The notes below the pieces were generated by a model that saw nothing but the letters and a program-made list of their open reading frames with translations, was not told the DNA's origin and did no database searches. Positions 1 through 8,061 of a DNA stretch of 64,000 bases are shown piece by piece (the stretch's first letter is position 1; each line of letters starts with the position of its first letter). Source of the DNA: Natrinema mahii (GTDB lineage Archaea; Halobacteriota; Halobacteria; Halobacteriales; Natrialbaceae); contig JHUT02000005.1 in assembly GCA_000690595.2 (NCBI GenBank), positions 61,254 to 125,253 on the forward strand, read 5' to 3'. The position numbers were made by a program, and so were the translations under genes.

Positions 1-133
1 GGCCCGCGCGGACGATCGCGCGAAGCACGTCCGCGAGCATGGCCCGGGCAAACTGCGAGCGCTCGGCCGGGGAGAGGACGGACTCGAGCCGCGTCTTCGG
101 CGTCTCGGCGGCGAACGGAACCACGACGCGCAT
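1..133 (-). CDS. cofC: 2-phospho-L-lactate guanylyltransferase CofC (5' part, cut by window start)
   Basis: Only the first 44 residues are in the window; the gene runs off the left edge. The peptide begins [18 protein letters not shown] and continues with an LSPAER segment, which is the nucleotide-binding N-terminus typical of haloarchaeal CofC. The enzyme activates 2-phospho-L-lactate with GTP in coenzyme F420 biosynthesis in the cytoplasm. The ATG lies 160 nt downstream of the cetZ stop on the same strand, a neighbourhood I recall from other haloarchaea. The family call rests on the N-terminus alone. Confidence 0.8.
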   Translation of the reverse strand, partial: MRVVVPFAAETPKTRLESVLSPAERSQFARAMLADVLRAIVRAG

Positions 134-293
134 GTGAATCTAGTTGCGGTAACCGGGGCGCCCTCAAAAACACGTCGGAGCGAAGATCGAGGGCGGCCGG
201 CGGTGGCCATCGGCGCTCGAGAACGCTGGCGATCGACTGCCCCCTCCCGGCGAGCGCGGCGCTCGCCCCGTCGATCGTCGAAAGAGCGGCGGC

Positions 294-1472
294 CTAGAAC
301 AGCGGCTCGAGTTCGTCCTCGTCGTCCTCGACGAGTTCCTCGAGGTTCTCCTCGCTCTCCTGCTGGATGTCGTCGATGTTGTCCTGTGCTTCGATGGCGA
401 CCTGCTGGAGTCGCTTGATCCGGGGGACGTTGGTCACGCCGGAAAGCAGGATCGCAGCGGACACCTCGGGCTCCGATCGCGGGAAGTCGCCACCGCGAAC
501 TTCCATGCTGCCCGTTTCCTCCTCGAGCCACTTGCGGCCGCGTTCGATGCCTTTCCGGTTGAGATACTCGGAGGGACCGGAGAGGACGAGCAGGGCGCGC
601 TCGGTGCCCTCGATCTCACAGGGGAGCGTGAGCCGGCCGAGCGCGGCCTTGCGGACGAGACTCGTGATGCGGTTGGTCGTGTTCGCGGCGTCGAGATCGT
701 CCTCGCCGCCGCTCTCGCCGGTAAAGCGAGAGAGAAGGCCGCCGCCGGTGTTCATCTCGACCTCCTCGCTCGCGAAGCCGACGGTCGAGACGCCACCGCC
801 GGAGAGCGTGTTGATGATTTCCGAGGAGTCGACGACGCTCTCGGCGACTTCCTGGCCGTCGCCGACCTCGCCGGCGCCAAAGAGGATGCCGAACCGCCGG
901 ACGATCTCCTCGTTGATCTGCTCGTAGCCGCCCTCGACGGACTCGCCGGTCTGTCGCCAGGAGTCGTTGTCGAAGACGAGCAGGTTGTCGACCTCGCGGA
1001 CGAACGTCTGGAACGATCGCGCCGCGTTGAGCGTGTAGATCCCGCCCTCGTCGGTGCCCGGCAGGACGCCGAGGCCGTAGACCGGGATCGTGTAGATCCG
1101 CTGGAGGTGTTTCGCGAGGACCGGCGCGCCGCCGCTCCCGGTGCCGCCGCCCATCCCGGCGACGATGAGGAAGGCGTCGACCTCGTGGGTCGGGATCGCG
1201 TCGATCGCGTTCTGGACCTCGTCGATGTCCTCCTCGGCGACTTCCGCGCCGAGTTCGTTGTCAGCACCCACGCCGTGGCCCTTTACGCGGGCCTGGCCGA
1301 TGAGTACGCGATTCTCCTGTGGAATATTCTCCAGGCCCATGAGGTCCGCTTTCGCGGAGTTGACAGCGATCGCTGCCCGGACGATCCCGCTTCCCGTCCG
1401 ATCGTCGTAATCGAGGAACCGATCGACGATTTTGCCACCGGCCTGTCCGAATCCGATCATCGCCAGCTTCAT
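294..1472 (-). CDS. cetZ: CetZ-family tubulin/FtsZ-like GTPase
   Basis: A 392-residue cytoskeletal GTPase of the CetZ group, which in haloarchaea controls cell shape and the rod transition needed for motility. The N-terminus MKLAMIGFGQAGGKIVDRFL is the first nucleotide-binding loop. The tubulin signature GGGTGSGGAP is near residue 110, and the synergy-loop region sits in the C-terminal half. The last 35 residues form a very acidic Glu-rich tail, as usual for CetZ. The strict sequence style resembles CetZ1 rather than the more divergent paralogues, but the number is an inference. A TATA box lies about 48 nt upstream, giving a short leader. Confidence 0.93.
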   Translation of the reverse strand: MKLAMIGFGQAGGKIVDRFLDYDDRTGSGIVRAAIAVNSAKADLMGLENIPQENRVLIGQARVKGHGVGADNELGAEVAEEDIDEVQNAIDAIPTHEVDAFLIVAGMGGGTGSGGAPVLAKHLQRIYTIPVYGLGVLPGTDEGGIYTLNAARSFQTFVREVDNLLVFDNDSWRQTGESVEGGYEQINEEIVRRFGILFGAGEVGDGQEVAESVVDSSEIINTLSGGGVSTVGFASEEVEMNTGGGLLSRFTGESGGEDDLDAANTTNRITSLVRKAALGRLTLPCEIEGTERALLVLSGPSEYLNRKGIERGRKWLEEETGSMEVRGGDFPRSEPEVSAAILLSGVTNVPRIKRLQQVAIEAQDNIDDIQQESEENLEELVEDDEDELEPLF

Positions 1473-1517
1473 TGTTTATCAGGGGGCTCCGTTGGATTGG
1501 TAACAGTGGGATAGAGG

Positions 1518-1523
1518 ATATAA
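1518..1523 (-). promoter_or_regulatory. TATA box of cetZ
   Basis: On the minus strand CTTATATC is centred about 48 nt before the cetZ ATG. At the usual 25 nt spacing, transcription would start near 1495 and leave a leader of about 23 nt that contains a weak GGAG element. Confidence 0.5.
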
Positions 1524-1713
1524 GTCTTGTGCTAATCTGAAATTCTCGATTAATACACTATTGCTCGAGAGCGCCGCGTAGAAGCAGCGAAACACCCGAT
1601 ATTACGAGGTGTGAATGAGATTTTACCTCGCCCAATGATGTTTTTTATATTACGTTTCGGGCGTGATCGCCGCCGCACGGGACCGGGGCTGACCCGGTCG
1701 AGGAGGCACGCGA

Positions 1714-2634
1714 TCAGGCAGTTCCCGCCGGCCGCTCTCGGCGGCCGGTTCCCGCGAGGCCGAGATACGAGGCGAGCGTCGTCAGGTCGGCCGGATCGCG
1801 ACCGAACGCGGTCACGTCGTTGTCGGTGACGGTGTTGTCGAACGACAGCGACCGGGCCTGATCGGGACCGAACGGCAGGAACGGGACCGGTCCGATCGCC
1901 GAGAGGCCGACCGTGGCCAGTCCCATCGGGATCGGGACGATCCGAACGCCCTTGCCCTCGGCCGCGTAGGCCAGTTCGGTCACGTCCGCGAGGGTCAGCA
2001 CGTCCGGCCCCGCGAGGTCGTAGGTCTCGCCGGCGTGGGCCTCGTCCTCGAGCGCGTCGGCGAGCATCGGGACGAGGTCGCCGACCCAGATCGGCTGGAA
2101 CCGCGTCTTCCCGCCGCCGGGGAGCCCGGTCACGTACGGCGTGGTCAGCGCCTTCGTGAAGTCGACGAACTCGCCGCCGTCCCCGAAGACCACGGAGGGG
2201 CGGGCGATCGTCCACTCGAGGTCGGACGACCGGACGACCCCCTCGGCCCGCCCTTTCGCGCGGATGTAGGCGGTCGGCCCGTCGGGGTCCGCTCCGAGCG
2301 CGCTCAACTGGAGGAATCGGTCGACGTCACCGTCCTCGGCGGCTCGTACGAGGTTCTCGGTGCCGCCGAGATGGACCGCTTCGTGGCTTTTCCCACCGCG
2401 GGGCTTGAACAGCGGCGAGAGCGCGACGAGGTTGACGACCGCGTCGTGGCCCGCGACGGTGTCGGCGATCGAGTCGTAGGCGCTGACGTCGCCTATCGCG
2501 ACCTCGACGCCGTCTGGTAGGCCGCCGCCGTCGGGCGAGCGCGACAGCGCCGTCACCTCGTGATCGCGCTCGGCCAGTTCCGCACACAGGTTCGTCCCGA
2601 TGAAGCCGGTGCCGCCGGCGACGAGGATCTTCAT
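1714..2634 (-). CDS. NAD(P)-binding SDR, NDUFA9-like epimerase/dehydratase family
   Basis: A 306-residue extended-type Rossmann protein. The dinucleotide-binding motif GGTGFIG is at residues 7-13 and a YIRAK motif near residue 142 supplies the SDR Tyr and Lys. The central QPIWVGDL segment is typical of the complex I NDUFA9-like subgroup, which binds NADPH and is often not a conventional metabolic enzyme. The C-terminal third is hydrophobic around PIPMGLATVGLSAIGPVPFL, suggesting membrane association. It is divergent from tmk. A TATA-like element (ATTTATC, about 2659-2668) sits 29 nt upstream, so a leaderless mRNA is likely. The substrate cannot be told from sequence. Confidence 0.85.
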   Translation of the reverse strand: MKILVAGGTGFIGTNLCAELAERDHEVTALSRSPDGGGLPDGVEVAIGDVSAYDSIADTVAGHDAVVNLVALSPLFKPRGGKSHEAVHLGGTENLVRAAEDGDVDRFLQLSALGADPDGPTAYIRAKGRAEGVVRSSDLEWTIARPSVVFGDGGEFVDFTKALTTPYVTGLPGGGKTRFQPIWVGDLVPMLADALEDEAHAGETYDLAGPDVLTLADVTELAYAAEGKGVRIVPIPMGLATVGLSAIGPVPFLPFGPDQARSLSFDNTVTDNDVTAFGRDPADLTTLASYLGLAGTGRRERPAGTA

Positions 2635-2733
2635 ACCCGAAACGTGATCCCGGAGCGATAAATACCTAGTCGGCTACGCAGTAAGGTCGCCCGTCTCGAC
2701 AGATTGTAGTAGCCGTCACGCTCACGTCCGGGC

Positions 2734-3339
2734 ATGCTCGTCACGCTCGAGGGGTTAGACGGCAGCGGCAAGACGACGCTCGTGGAGGCCTTGCGCGAGC
2801 GCTATCCGGACGCCACGTTCACGCGCGAGCCGACCGACGACTCCTGGTACGGCGAGGCCGTCTACCGCTCGATCGCGGACGACGACGCCGACCCCCTCGC
2901 GGAACTCTTTCTCTACACCGCCGACCACGCCGACCATCTCTCGCGGGTGATCCGACCCGCCCTCGAGGCCGGCGACCTCGTGATCTCCGACCGATACGCC
3001 GATTCCCGCTTTGCCTATCAGGGCGCGACCCTCGAGACCGCCTCGGCCTACGACTTCACGGACCCGCTCGAGTACGTCGTCGACCTCCACCGGCCGTTCT
3101 CGATCGAGCCGGACCTGACGATCTATCTCGATCTCGACCCCGAGACCGCCGCCGAGCGCGCCGGGACGACGAACAAGTTCGAGCGCGCCGCCTACCTCGA
3201 GTCGGTTCGGGACAACTACGAACGCCTGCTCGAGCGCGACCCCGACCGGTTCGTCCGCGTCGACGCGACCCGATCGCCCGATGCGGTCCTCGCGGCCGTC
3301 GTCGACGCGCTCGAGGATGCGCGGTCGAACGACCGCTGA
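2734..3339 (+). CDS. tmk: Thymidylate kinase (dTMP kinase)
   Basis: A 201-residue P-loop kinase that phosphorylates dTMP to dTDP for DNA synthesis. The Walker [11 protein letters not shown] is at residues 6-15. A DR(Y) motif in [14 protein letters not shown] near residue 90 is the nucleoside-monophosphate site. [14 protein letters not shown] followed by a lid segment completes the family pattern. Length matches the family. It is a monocistronic gene transcribed away from the SDR gene; the spacer before the next gene is about 70 nt. Confidence 0.95.
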   Translation: MLVTLEGLDGSGKTTLVEALRERYPDATFTREPTDDSWYGEAVYRSIADDDADPLAELFLYTADHADHLSRVIRPALEAGDLVISDRYADSRFAYQGATLETASAYDFTDPLEYVVDLHRPFSIEPDLTIYLDLDPETAAERAGTTNKFERAAYLESVRDNYERLLERDPDRFVRVDATRSPDAVLAAVVDALEDARSNDR

Positions 3340-3408
3340 CCGGGCGCGACCGCGTCTCGGTGGATTCGGGCAAAGGCTTTAGTCGTGCCAGAGTGTACCA
3401 CACCGCCG

Positions 3409-3639
3409 ATGGTCCACGCCTTCATCATGGTGAAGACGGCCGCCGGGAAGTCCGAGCGCCTGCTCGCGGAGATCGGCGACCTCGAGTCGATCACCGACGC
3501 CCACATCGTCGCGGGCAACTACGACATCATCGCCGAGGTAGACACCCCGGAGGTCTACGACGTCCTCCAGACCGTTTCCTCGGGCCTGCAGGCCCTCGAC
3601 GGCGTCACTGACACGAAAACGTACATCGCGATGGGCTAG
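3409..3639 (+). CDS. Stand-alone RAM (Lrp/AsnC ligand-binding) domain protein
   Basis: A 76-residue protein consisting only of an Lrp/AsnC effector-binding (RAM) domain, with no helix-turn-helix. The diagnostic stretch SITDAHIVAGNYDIIAEV is followed by a C-terminal VTDTKTYIAMG. An upstream in-frame ATG at 3385 exists, but the TATA-like CTTTAG at 3377-3382 places the start at 3409 as a leaderless gene. It is closely similar to the gene at 4526, and the two flank a TrkA-type protein. Such single-domain proteins typically bind amino acids or other small ligands and act on a partner; here the partner is probably the K+ uptake regulator. Confidence 0.85.
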   Translation: MVHAFIMVKTAAGKSERLLAEIGDLESITDAHIVAGNYDIIAEVDTPEVYDVLQTVSSGLQALDGVTDTKTYIAMG

Positions 3640-3779
3640 GGCCACGCGAGCGCCGTCCGTCTCGTGGGCCAGTCGCCGTTTCTCGCCGCCCTCGCACCGC
3701 GCCCTCGAGTCAGCCGGCCGAACGCATGCCATGGTAATCGGGGGCAAACTTATTCACCGGGGCCGGCGTATCCCCCTGC

Positions 3780-4526
3780 ATGCGGTTCGTGATTATCGGG
3801 GCCGGACGGGTTGGGCTGCGCACCGCGCGCGTCCTGCGCGACGAGGACCACGAGGTGACGATGGTCGAGCGCGACGAGCCGACGCGCAGACGCGCCCGTG
3901 AGCAAGGGTTTACCGTCGTCGACGGTGACGGCTCCCGCGAGGACGTCCTCGAGGCGGCCGGGATCGCCGACGCCGACGCTCTCGGCGCGTTGACCGGCGA
4001 TCTGAACGTCAACTTCACCGCCTGCATGATCGGGAACCACCACGGTTGTCGGACGGTGATGCGGATCGACGAGGCCTACCGCGAGGGCATCTACCGCAAG
4101 TACGCCGATCAGGTCGACGAGGTGATCTACCCCGAACGACTCGGCGCGATCGGCGCGAAAAACGCCTTACTGGGCGGAACGATCCGCGCCATCGCCGACG
4201 TTGCCCCACACCTGCAGGTGGTCGAACTCACGGTCACCGCCGACGCCCCCGTCAACGGCTACACGATCAGCGAACTGCACCTGCCCGCCGACGCGACCGT
4301 CCTCGCGTTCGGCAAGGGCGAGGGCTCCCTCGAGATCCCCTCCGAGGATCTCTCGCTCGAGGCCGACGACCGACTCGTCGTCCTCGCGGACTTCGACGTG
4401 TTGAGCGAGGTCCGCCAGCTGCTGGTGGGCGAGACCGCTGACCGGGCGGCCGCCAACGCCGGGACGGGGACGAGTTCGGCCGCGACCGAATTGCTCGAGG
4501 GCGATTCCGACGGAGGTGCCAACTGA
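3780..4526 (+). CDS. TrkA-family potassium channel/transporter regulatory protein (RCK_N + RCK_C)
   Basis: A 248-residue cytoplasmic protein with one RCK_N (TrkA_N) Rossmann domain, GAGRVG at residues 8-13 and an acidic residue closing strand 2. It is followed from about residue 140 by one RCK_C (TrkA_C) ligand domain containing VNGYTISELHLP. It would gate a K+ transporter in response to NAD(H), nucleotide or similar ligands; no transporter membrane subunit is in the window. A low-complexity Ala/Thr/Ser tail ends the protein. The stop overlaps the next ATG (TGATG), so it is translationally coupled to the second RAM protein. Confidence 0.9.
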   Translation: MRFVIIGAGRVGLRTARVLRDEDHEVTMVERDEPTRRRAREQGFTVVDGDGSREDVLEAAGIADADALGALTGDLNVNFTACMIGNHHGCRTVMRIDEAYREGIYRKYADQVDEVIYPERLGAIGAKNALLGGTIRAIADVAPHLQVVELTVTADAPVNGYTISELHLPADATVLAFGKGEGSLEIPSEDLSLEADDRLVVLADFDVLSEVRQLLVGETADRAAANAGTGTSSAATELLEGDSDGGAN

Positions 4527-4756
4527 TGGTTACAGCATTCGTCATGATCAAGGCGAACACGGGCGAGGCGGATCGGCTCAGAGACAGCATCGAATCGATC
4601 GCGGGCGTGGAGTCGGCCCACATCGTCGCCGGCGATGTCGATCTCATCGCCAAGGCCAGCGTCGAGACGCCCGCGAAGGTCAAGGAGATCGCCGCCACCC
4701 ACATTCAGGCCATCGAGGGCGTCGAGGACACGCAGACGTACATCGCGATGGACTAG
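4526..4756 (+). CDS. Stand-alone RAM (Lrp/AsnC ligand-binding) domain protein
   Basis: A 76-residue RAM-only protein paralogous to the one at 3409: both have MV(T/H)AFxM, the (A/D)AHIVAG core and end in TQTYIAMD or TKTYIAMG. Its ATG shares one base with the TGA of the TrkA-like gene, so it is in the same operon. The arrangement RAM-TrkA-RAM suggests that a small-molecule signal feeds into potassium homeostasis; that role is inferred from context only. The 3' end runs straight into a multi-hairpin repeat. Confidence 0.85.
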   Translation: MVTAFVMIKANTGEADRLRDSIESIAGVESAHIVAGDVDLIAKASVETPAKVKEIAATHIQAIEGVEDTQTYIAMD

Positions 4757-4762
4757 AGACGA

Positions 4763-4867
4763 AGTTTTGCGCTGTCGTTCGAGAGAGCTTCGCTCTCTCG
4801 TGATGACGAAAGGCGCGTAGCGCCTTTCGAACCACGGGCGCGGCGGAGCCGCGCCCTCGGCAAAAAT
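4763..4867 (+). repeat. Three-hairpin repeat, left arm
   Basis: Just after the RAM gene stop. Three successive stems each have a 3-nt loop: CGAGAGAGC with loop TTC, CGAAAGGCGC with loop GTA, and GGGCGCGGC with loop GGA. The element ends in GGCAAAAATT. A nearly identical copy lies in opposite orientation at 5213-5316, so each of the two convergent genes is followed by the same element reading in gene direction. Confidence 0.85.
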
Positions 4868-5212
4868 TCGATTAAAAGCACTCCTCCTTCCGTTCGTTCC
4901 TTTCAGTCACTCACATCAGTCGTCGGCCCGCTCGCTCCCTGCGGTCGCTCGCGGTGAGTATGGGTAAGGGCCTGCCCTCCCCCGGGTCGCGGGGCTCTCG
5001 CGTCTGCTCGAGCCCCGCTCCCGGCCCCTACACTACACTGAACCGTTCCACGAATAGTATATCGGCGAGTGAGCGGTTCGGAGAACCCGAGCGATGCCGT
5101 TCACCGAGCGCTGCGCGCTCGGGCCGACGAGCGACCAAGGCGTGGCGCGAAGCGCCACGGGATGGCGAACGGCGATAGCCGTGAGCCCGGGAGCGAGGAG
5201 GCTTTTATACTA
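4868..5212. other. Gene-free spacer with further triloop hairpins
   Basis: No credible coding frame. It holds two more 8-bp stems with 3-nt loops (CCGAGCGC/TGC at 5104-5122 and CGTGGCGC/GAA at 5141-5159), a smaller CGGC/GCCG hairpin near 5171-5182, and GC-rich low-complexity sequence. It lies between the two inverted repeat arms. Confidence 0.6.
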
Positions 5213-5316
5213 AATTTTGCCGAGGGCCGCCTACGGCGGCCCGTGGTTCGAAAGGCGCGAAGCGCCTTTCGTCATCACGAGAGAGCTTCGCTCTCTCGAA
5301 CGACAGAGCAAAATTC
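5213..5316 (-). repeat. Three-hairpin repeat, right arm (inverted copy)
   Basis: The reverse complement matches the left arm through the first two hairpins almost base for base. The third stem is GGGCCGCC with loop GTA instead of GGGCGCGGC with loop GGA, so the sequence changed but the pairing is kept. It sits immediately downstream of the convergent gene at 5321-5848 and ends in a run ATTTTGC as seen from that gene. Confidence 0.85.
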
Positions 5317-5320
5317 AGGT

Positions 5321-5848
5321 TTACATCGGCATTCCGCCGCTGCCGTCGCCGTCCGCGGCCTGTTGACCCCTGTTCTGGGCGTTCTCGAGCAGCGTCGCCG
5401 CTTCGCCGCGGTAGTCGTAGCCGGGGATGATCCCCTGTGCGAACGTGCCTTCGACGAACTCGATGAGGGCCTTGGCGTCCGCGACGCCCTCGGCGGCGTC
5501 CCAGGCGGTATACTCGAGGCGGACCCTGACTTCGTCGTCGTCGCGGTCGACGACGGGCTCGTCGTGGGTGTCCGTGTGGGCGACGGTGAAGACATCGTCG
5601 AGTCGGCGCTCGAGCGTTTCGAACCAGCCGTCCTCGACGGGAGGCGCGACGACTTCGCCGGCGACGGCCGCGTCTAGCGTCGGGAGGACGACGGTGATCG
5701 CGAACCGGCCGTCGCGTTTTCCGTCGGCGTCGTCGGCCGTGACGGTCGTCTCGAAGACGGTCGTCTCGAGGTCGTAGGCGTCCTCGCTCGGGGTAAACGC
5801 GTCGTGGGACTCGAGCGCGCCGGCGACGGGGTCGGGAAGATCGGTCAT
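5321..5848 (-). CDS. Conserved haloarchaeal protein (DUF5813-like)
   Basis: A 175-residue acidic soluble protein with no signal peptide or membrane segment. It starts MTDLPDPVAGALESHDAF and has the block GYDYRGEAATLLENAQNRG near the end, then a Gly/Ser/Asp tail closing in GGMPM. I believe this is the haloarchaeal DUF5813 family, function unknown, but cannot confirm the number. The ATG is preceded by a clear spacer and the stop is followed within 5 nt by the three-hairpin repeat. Confidence 0.75.
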   Translation of the reverse strand: MTDLPDPVAGALESHDAFTPSEDAYDLETTVFETTVTADDADGKRDGRFAITVVLPTLDAAVAGEVVAPPVEDGWFETLERRLDDVFTVAHTDTHDEPVVDRDDDEVRVRLEYTAWDAAEGVADAKALIEFVEGTFAQGIIPGYDYRGEAATLLENAQNRGQQAADGDGSGGMPM

Positions 5849-6031
5849 TGGGGAACCAACGGGCGTGGCGGAAAAGGGTGTTACGTTGTCCGACGCGGCG
5901 CGGTCGACGGCTCGGAGACAGTTTCGAACGAAACCGCACGACAGCGCGTGGATCGTTTCACGCGGGAAGCGCGGCGTTTCGAGCGCAAACGGCCCCTATT
6001 ACTACAAGGGACTCCCCCATCTGTCGTCGGC

Positions 6032-6220
6032 ATGAGTCTCGATAGACACGCCGCCGATCGCCGTCGCTTCGCTCGCCTCCTCGGGACGGACGGTGACCGC
6101 GGCTCCGGCCTGCCGATCGGCGGCGACGACAGCGACGGCGCGGATGCCGACCCCGATGCGGACGCGGACGACCCGTCCGAGGCCGAGGATACTGCCGCCG
6201 ACGACTCGAGCGCGGATTAG
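6032..6220 (+). CDS. Small acidic hypothetical protein
   Basis: A 62-residue protein. A basic head (MSLDRHAADRRRFARLLG) is followed by an extremely acidic Asp/Ala-rich tail, probably disordered. The ATG at 6032 is chosen because a TATA-like TATTACTAC lies about 30 nt upstream; the longer open frame from 5804 has no support. Its TAG overlaps the opposing gene's TAA through a shared TTAG. No function can be assigned. Confidence 0.6.
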   Translation: MSLDRHAADRRRFARLLGTDGDRGSGLPIGGDDSDGADADPDADADDPSEAEDTAADDSSAD

Positions 6221-6606
6221 TCGATTTCGCGCTCGCTGAGGAACGTATCGAGCGCCGTCGCGACTTCTTCGAAGTCCTTGACCGTGAGGCCATCAGTCGT
6301 GGCGAAGACTCCCTCGCTGTCGTTCGTCACGCGGATGAGAAACCCGTTCTCGAAGACCCGGATCGTGTAGTCGTACCCGCCCAGTTCCGACCCCTCGTAG
6401 GCTGTCTGGGTCGTCTTGAAGCCGCGCCACTCGTGGCCGATGAACGTCGAGAGGTCGGCGTCACGCTCTAAGTCCTCCCGCAGGTAGAGCTGCTCGAAGT
6501 CGTCGCGCGTGAAGTAGGTGACCGACCGGAGACTGTCGCCGATGGCCGTCCGACAGGTCGCGACGATCTGCTCCGCTGCATCGTCCGTGAGTATCCCGGT
6601 TGCCAT
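6217..6606 (-). CDS. Conserved haloarchaeal protein of unknown function
   Basis: A 129-residue soluble protein: an N-terminal helical part (MATGILTDDAAEQIVATCRTAIGDSLRSVTYF split here only for reference) leads into an alpha/beta region with HEWRGF and TIRVFENGFLIRV, ending in a helix that contains FEEVATALDTFL. I recognise it as a haloarchaea-restricted family (probably DUF7522) without a known role. It converges on the small acidic gene, sharing 4 nt at the stops. Confidence 0.7.
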   Translation of the reverse strand: MATGILTDDAAEQIVATCRTAIGDSLRSVTYFTRDDFEQLYLREDLERDADLSTFIGHEWRGFKTTQTAYEGSELGGYDYTIRVFENGFLIRVTNDSEGVFATTDGLTVKDFEEVATALDTFLSEREID

Positions 6607-6692
6607 GTCCGACCAGTCGAACGCCGATCCCTTAACCGCGGGGGCTAGTCGTGGCGCAGTGAAAACGCCGGCCGGCTACAGGTGGCGGTCGC

Positions 6693-7985
6693 TTACGCTT
6701 GCTCGATCGCGCGATCGAGGTCCGCGATCACGTCGTCGACGTCCTCGATCCCAACCGAGAGTCGCACGAGGTCGTCGGTGACGCCGCCGGCCAGCTTCTC
6801 CTCCTCGGTGAGCTGCTGGTGGGTCGTACTCGCAGGGTGGATGATCAGCGTCTTCGCGTCGCCGACGTTTGCCAGCAGGCTCGCGAGGTTCACTTCGTTA
6901 CAGACCGTTTCGGCGGCGTCGTAGCCGCCCTCGAGCCCGAACGTGATCATGCCGCCGTAGCCGCCCTCGAGGTATTTTTCGGCGTTCTCGTGCGTCTCGT
7001 GGCTCTCGAGGCCGGGGTAGTTGACCCACGCGACCTTCTCGTGGTCCGCTAAGTACTCCGCGACAGCCATGGCGTTCTCGCAGTGTTTCTCCATGCGCAG
7101 GGGCAGGGACTCGAGTTTCTGCAGCGTGACCCAGGCGTCGAACGGCGACTGCTGGTTGCCCAGGTCGCGCAGTCCGCGGGTCCGAGCGGCGAAGGCGAAC
7201 GCCGCGTCGCCGAACGCCTCGCGGAAGTTGATGCCGTGATAGGCCGGGTTCGGCTCGGTGATCTCGGGGAAGTCGCCGTCCTCCCAGGGGAAGGAACCGC
7301 CGTCGACCAAGATTCCGCCGACGGTCGAGCCCGCGCCGTGGATCCACTTGGTCGTCGAGTTCCAGACGAGGTCGGCGCCGTGTTCGAGCGGCCGGCAGAG
7401 ATACGGCGTCGCGAAGGTGTTGTCGACGAACAGCGGCACGTCGTGATCGTGGGCGATGTCGGCGATGCGTTCGATATCCGGCGTCACCAAGGCGGGGTTA
7501 CCGATCGTCTCGAGGTGGACGAAGGCGGTGTCGTCGTCGATCGCTTCGTCGTAGGCCTCGTAGTCCAGCGTGTCGACGAACTTGGTCTCGACGCCGCGTT
7601 TCGCGACGGTGTGGGTGAGGTAGGTGTAGGTCCCGCCGTACAGCGCCGACGAGGAGACGATGTTGTCGCCGACGTCGGCGAGGATGAACGTCGCGAGGTC
7701 GAAGGCGGCCATCCCCGACGCGGTCGCGAGGGCACCGACACCGCCCTCGAGCGTCGCGATGCGTTCCTCTAACATCGCGTTCGTCGGGTTCATGATCCGC
7801 GAGTAGATGTTCCCCGTCTCCTCTAAGCCGAACAGCGCGGCGGCGTGGTCGGTGTCCTCGAACTCGTAGGAGGTGGTCTGATACAGCGGCGGCGCGCGGG
7901 CCCCGGTCGTCGGATCGGGTTCCTGCCCGGCGTGGATGCTGTCGGTGGCGAATCGGTTCCCCTCGGAGTCTGAATCGTCGCTCAT
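6693..7985 (-). CDS. metY: O-acetylhomoserine aminocarboxypropyltransferase/cysteine synthase MetY
   Basis: A 430-residue PLP enzyme of the Cys/Met metabolism family. It makes homocysteine from O-acetylhomoserine and sulfide in the cytoplasm. The N-terminal [13 protein letters not shown] and [13 protein letters not shown] are MetY hallmarks. The PLP lysine is Lys213 in the [10 protein letters not shown] motif, and [16 protein letters not shown] provides phosphate-binding residues. The C-terminal [15 protein letters not shown] matches the family. The partner homoserine acetyltransferase (MetX), often adjacent in haloarchaea, is not next to it here. Confidence 0.94.
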   Translation of the reverse strand: MSDDSDSEGNRFATDSIHAGQEPDPTTGARAPPLYQTTSYEFEDTDHAAALFGLEETGNIYSRIMNPTNAMLEERIATLEGGVGALATASGMAAFDLATFILADVGDNIVSSSALYGGTYTYLTHTVAKRGVETKFVDTLDYEAYDEAIDDDTAFVHLETIGNPALVTPDIERIADIAHDHDVPLFVDNTFATPYLCRPLEHGADLVWNSTTKWIHGAGSTVGGILVDGGSFPWEDGDFPEITEPNPAYHGINFREAFGDAAFAFAARTRGLRDLGNQQSPFDAWVTLQKLESLPLRMEKHCENAMAVAEYLADHEKVAWVNYPGLESHETHENAEKYLEGGYGGMITFGLEGGYDAAETVCNEVNLASLLANVGDAKTLIIHPASTTHQQLTEEEKLAGGVTDDLVRLSVGIEDVDDVIADLDRAIEQA

Positions 7986-8061
7986 ACCCGCCCCGTCGCA
8001 GGCGGCCTAAGTAAAACCACTAGACGTGTGGCTTCGGCTGGGATACCGTGGGCCGTCCCCG

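Noticed and set aside
2700-2725. TAGTAGCCGTCACGCTCAC upstream of tmk resembling one end of the palindromic repeat
   Set aside because: Only about ten bases match and there is no second arm.
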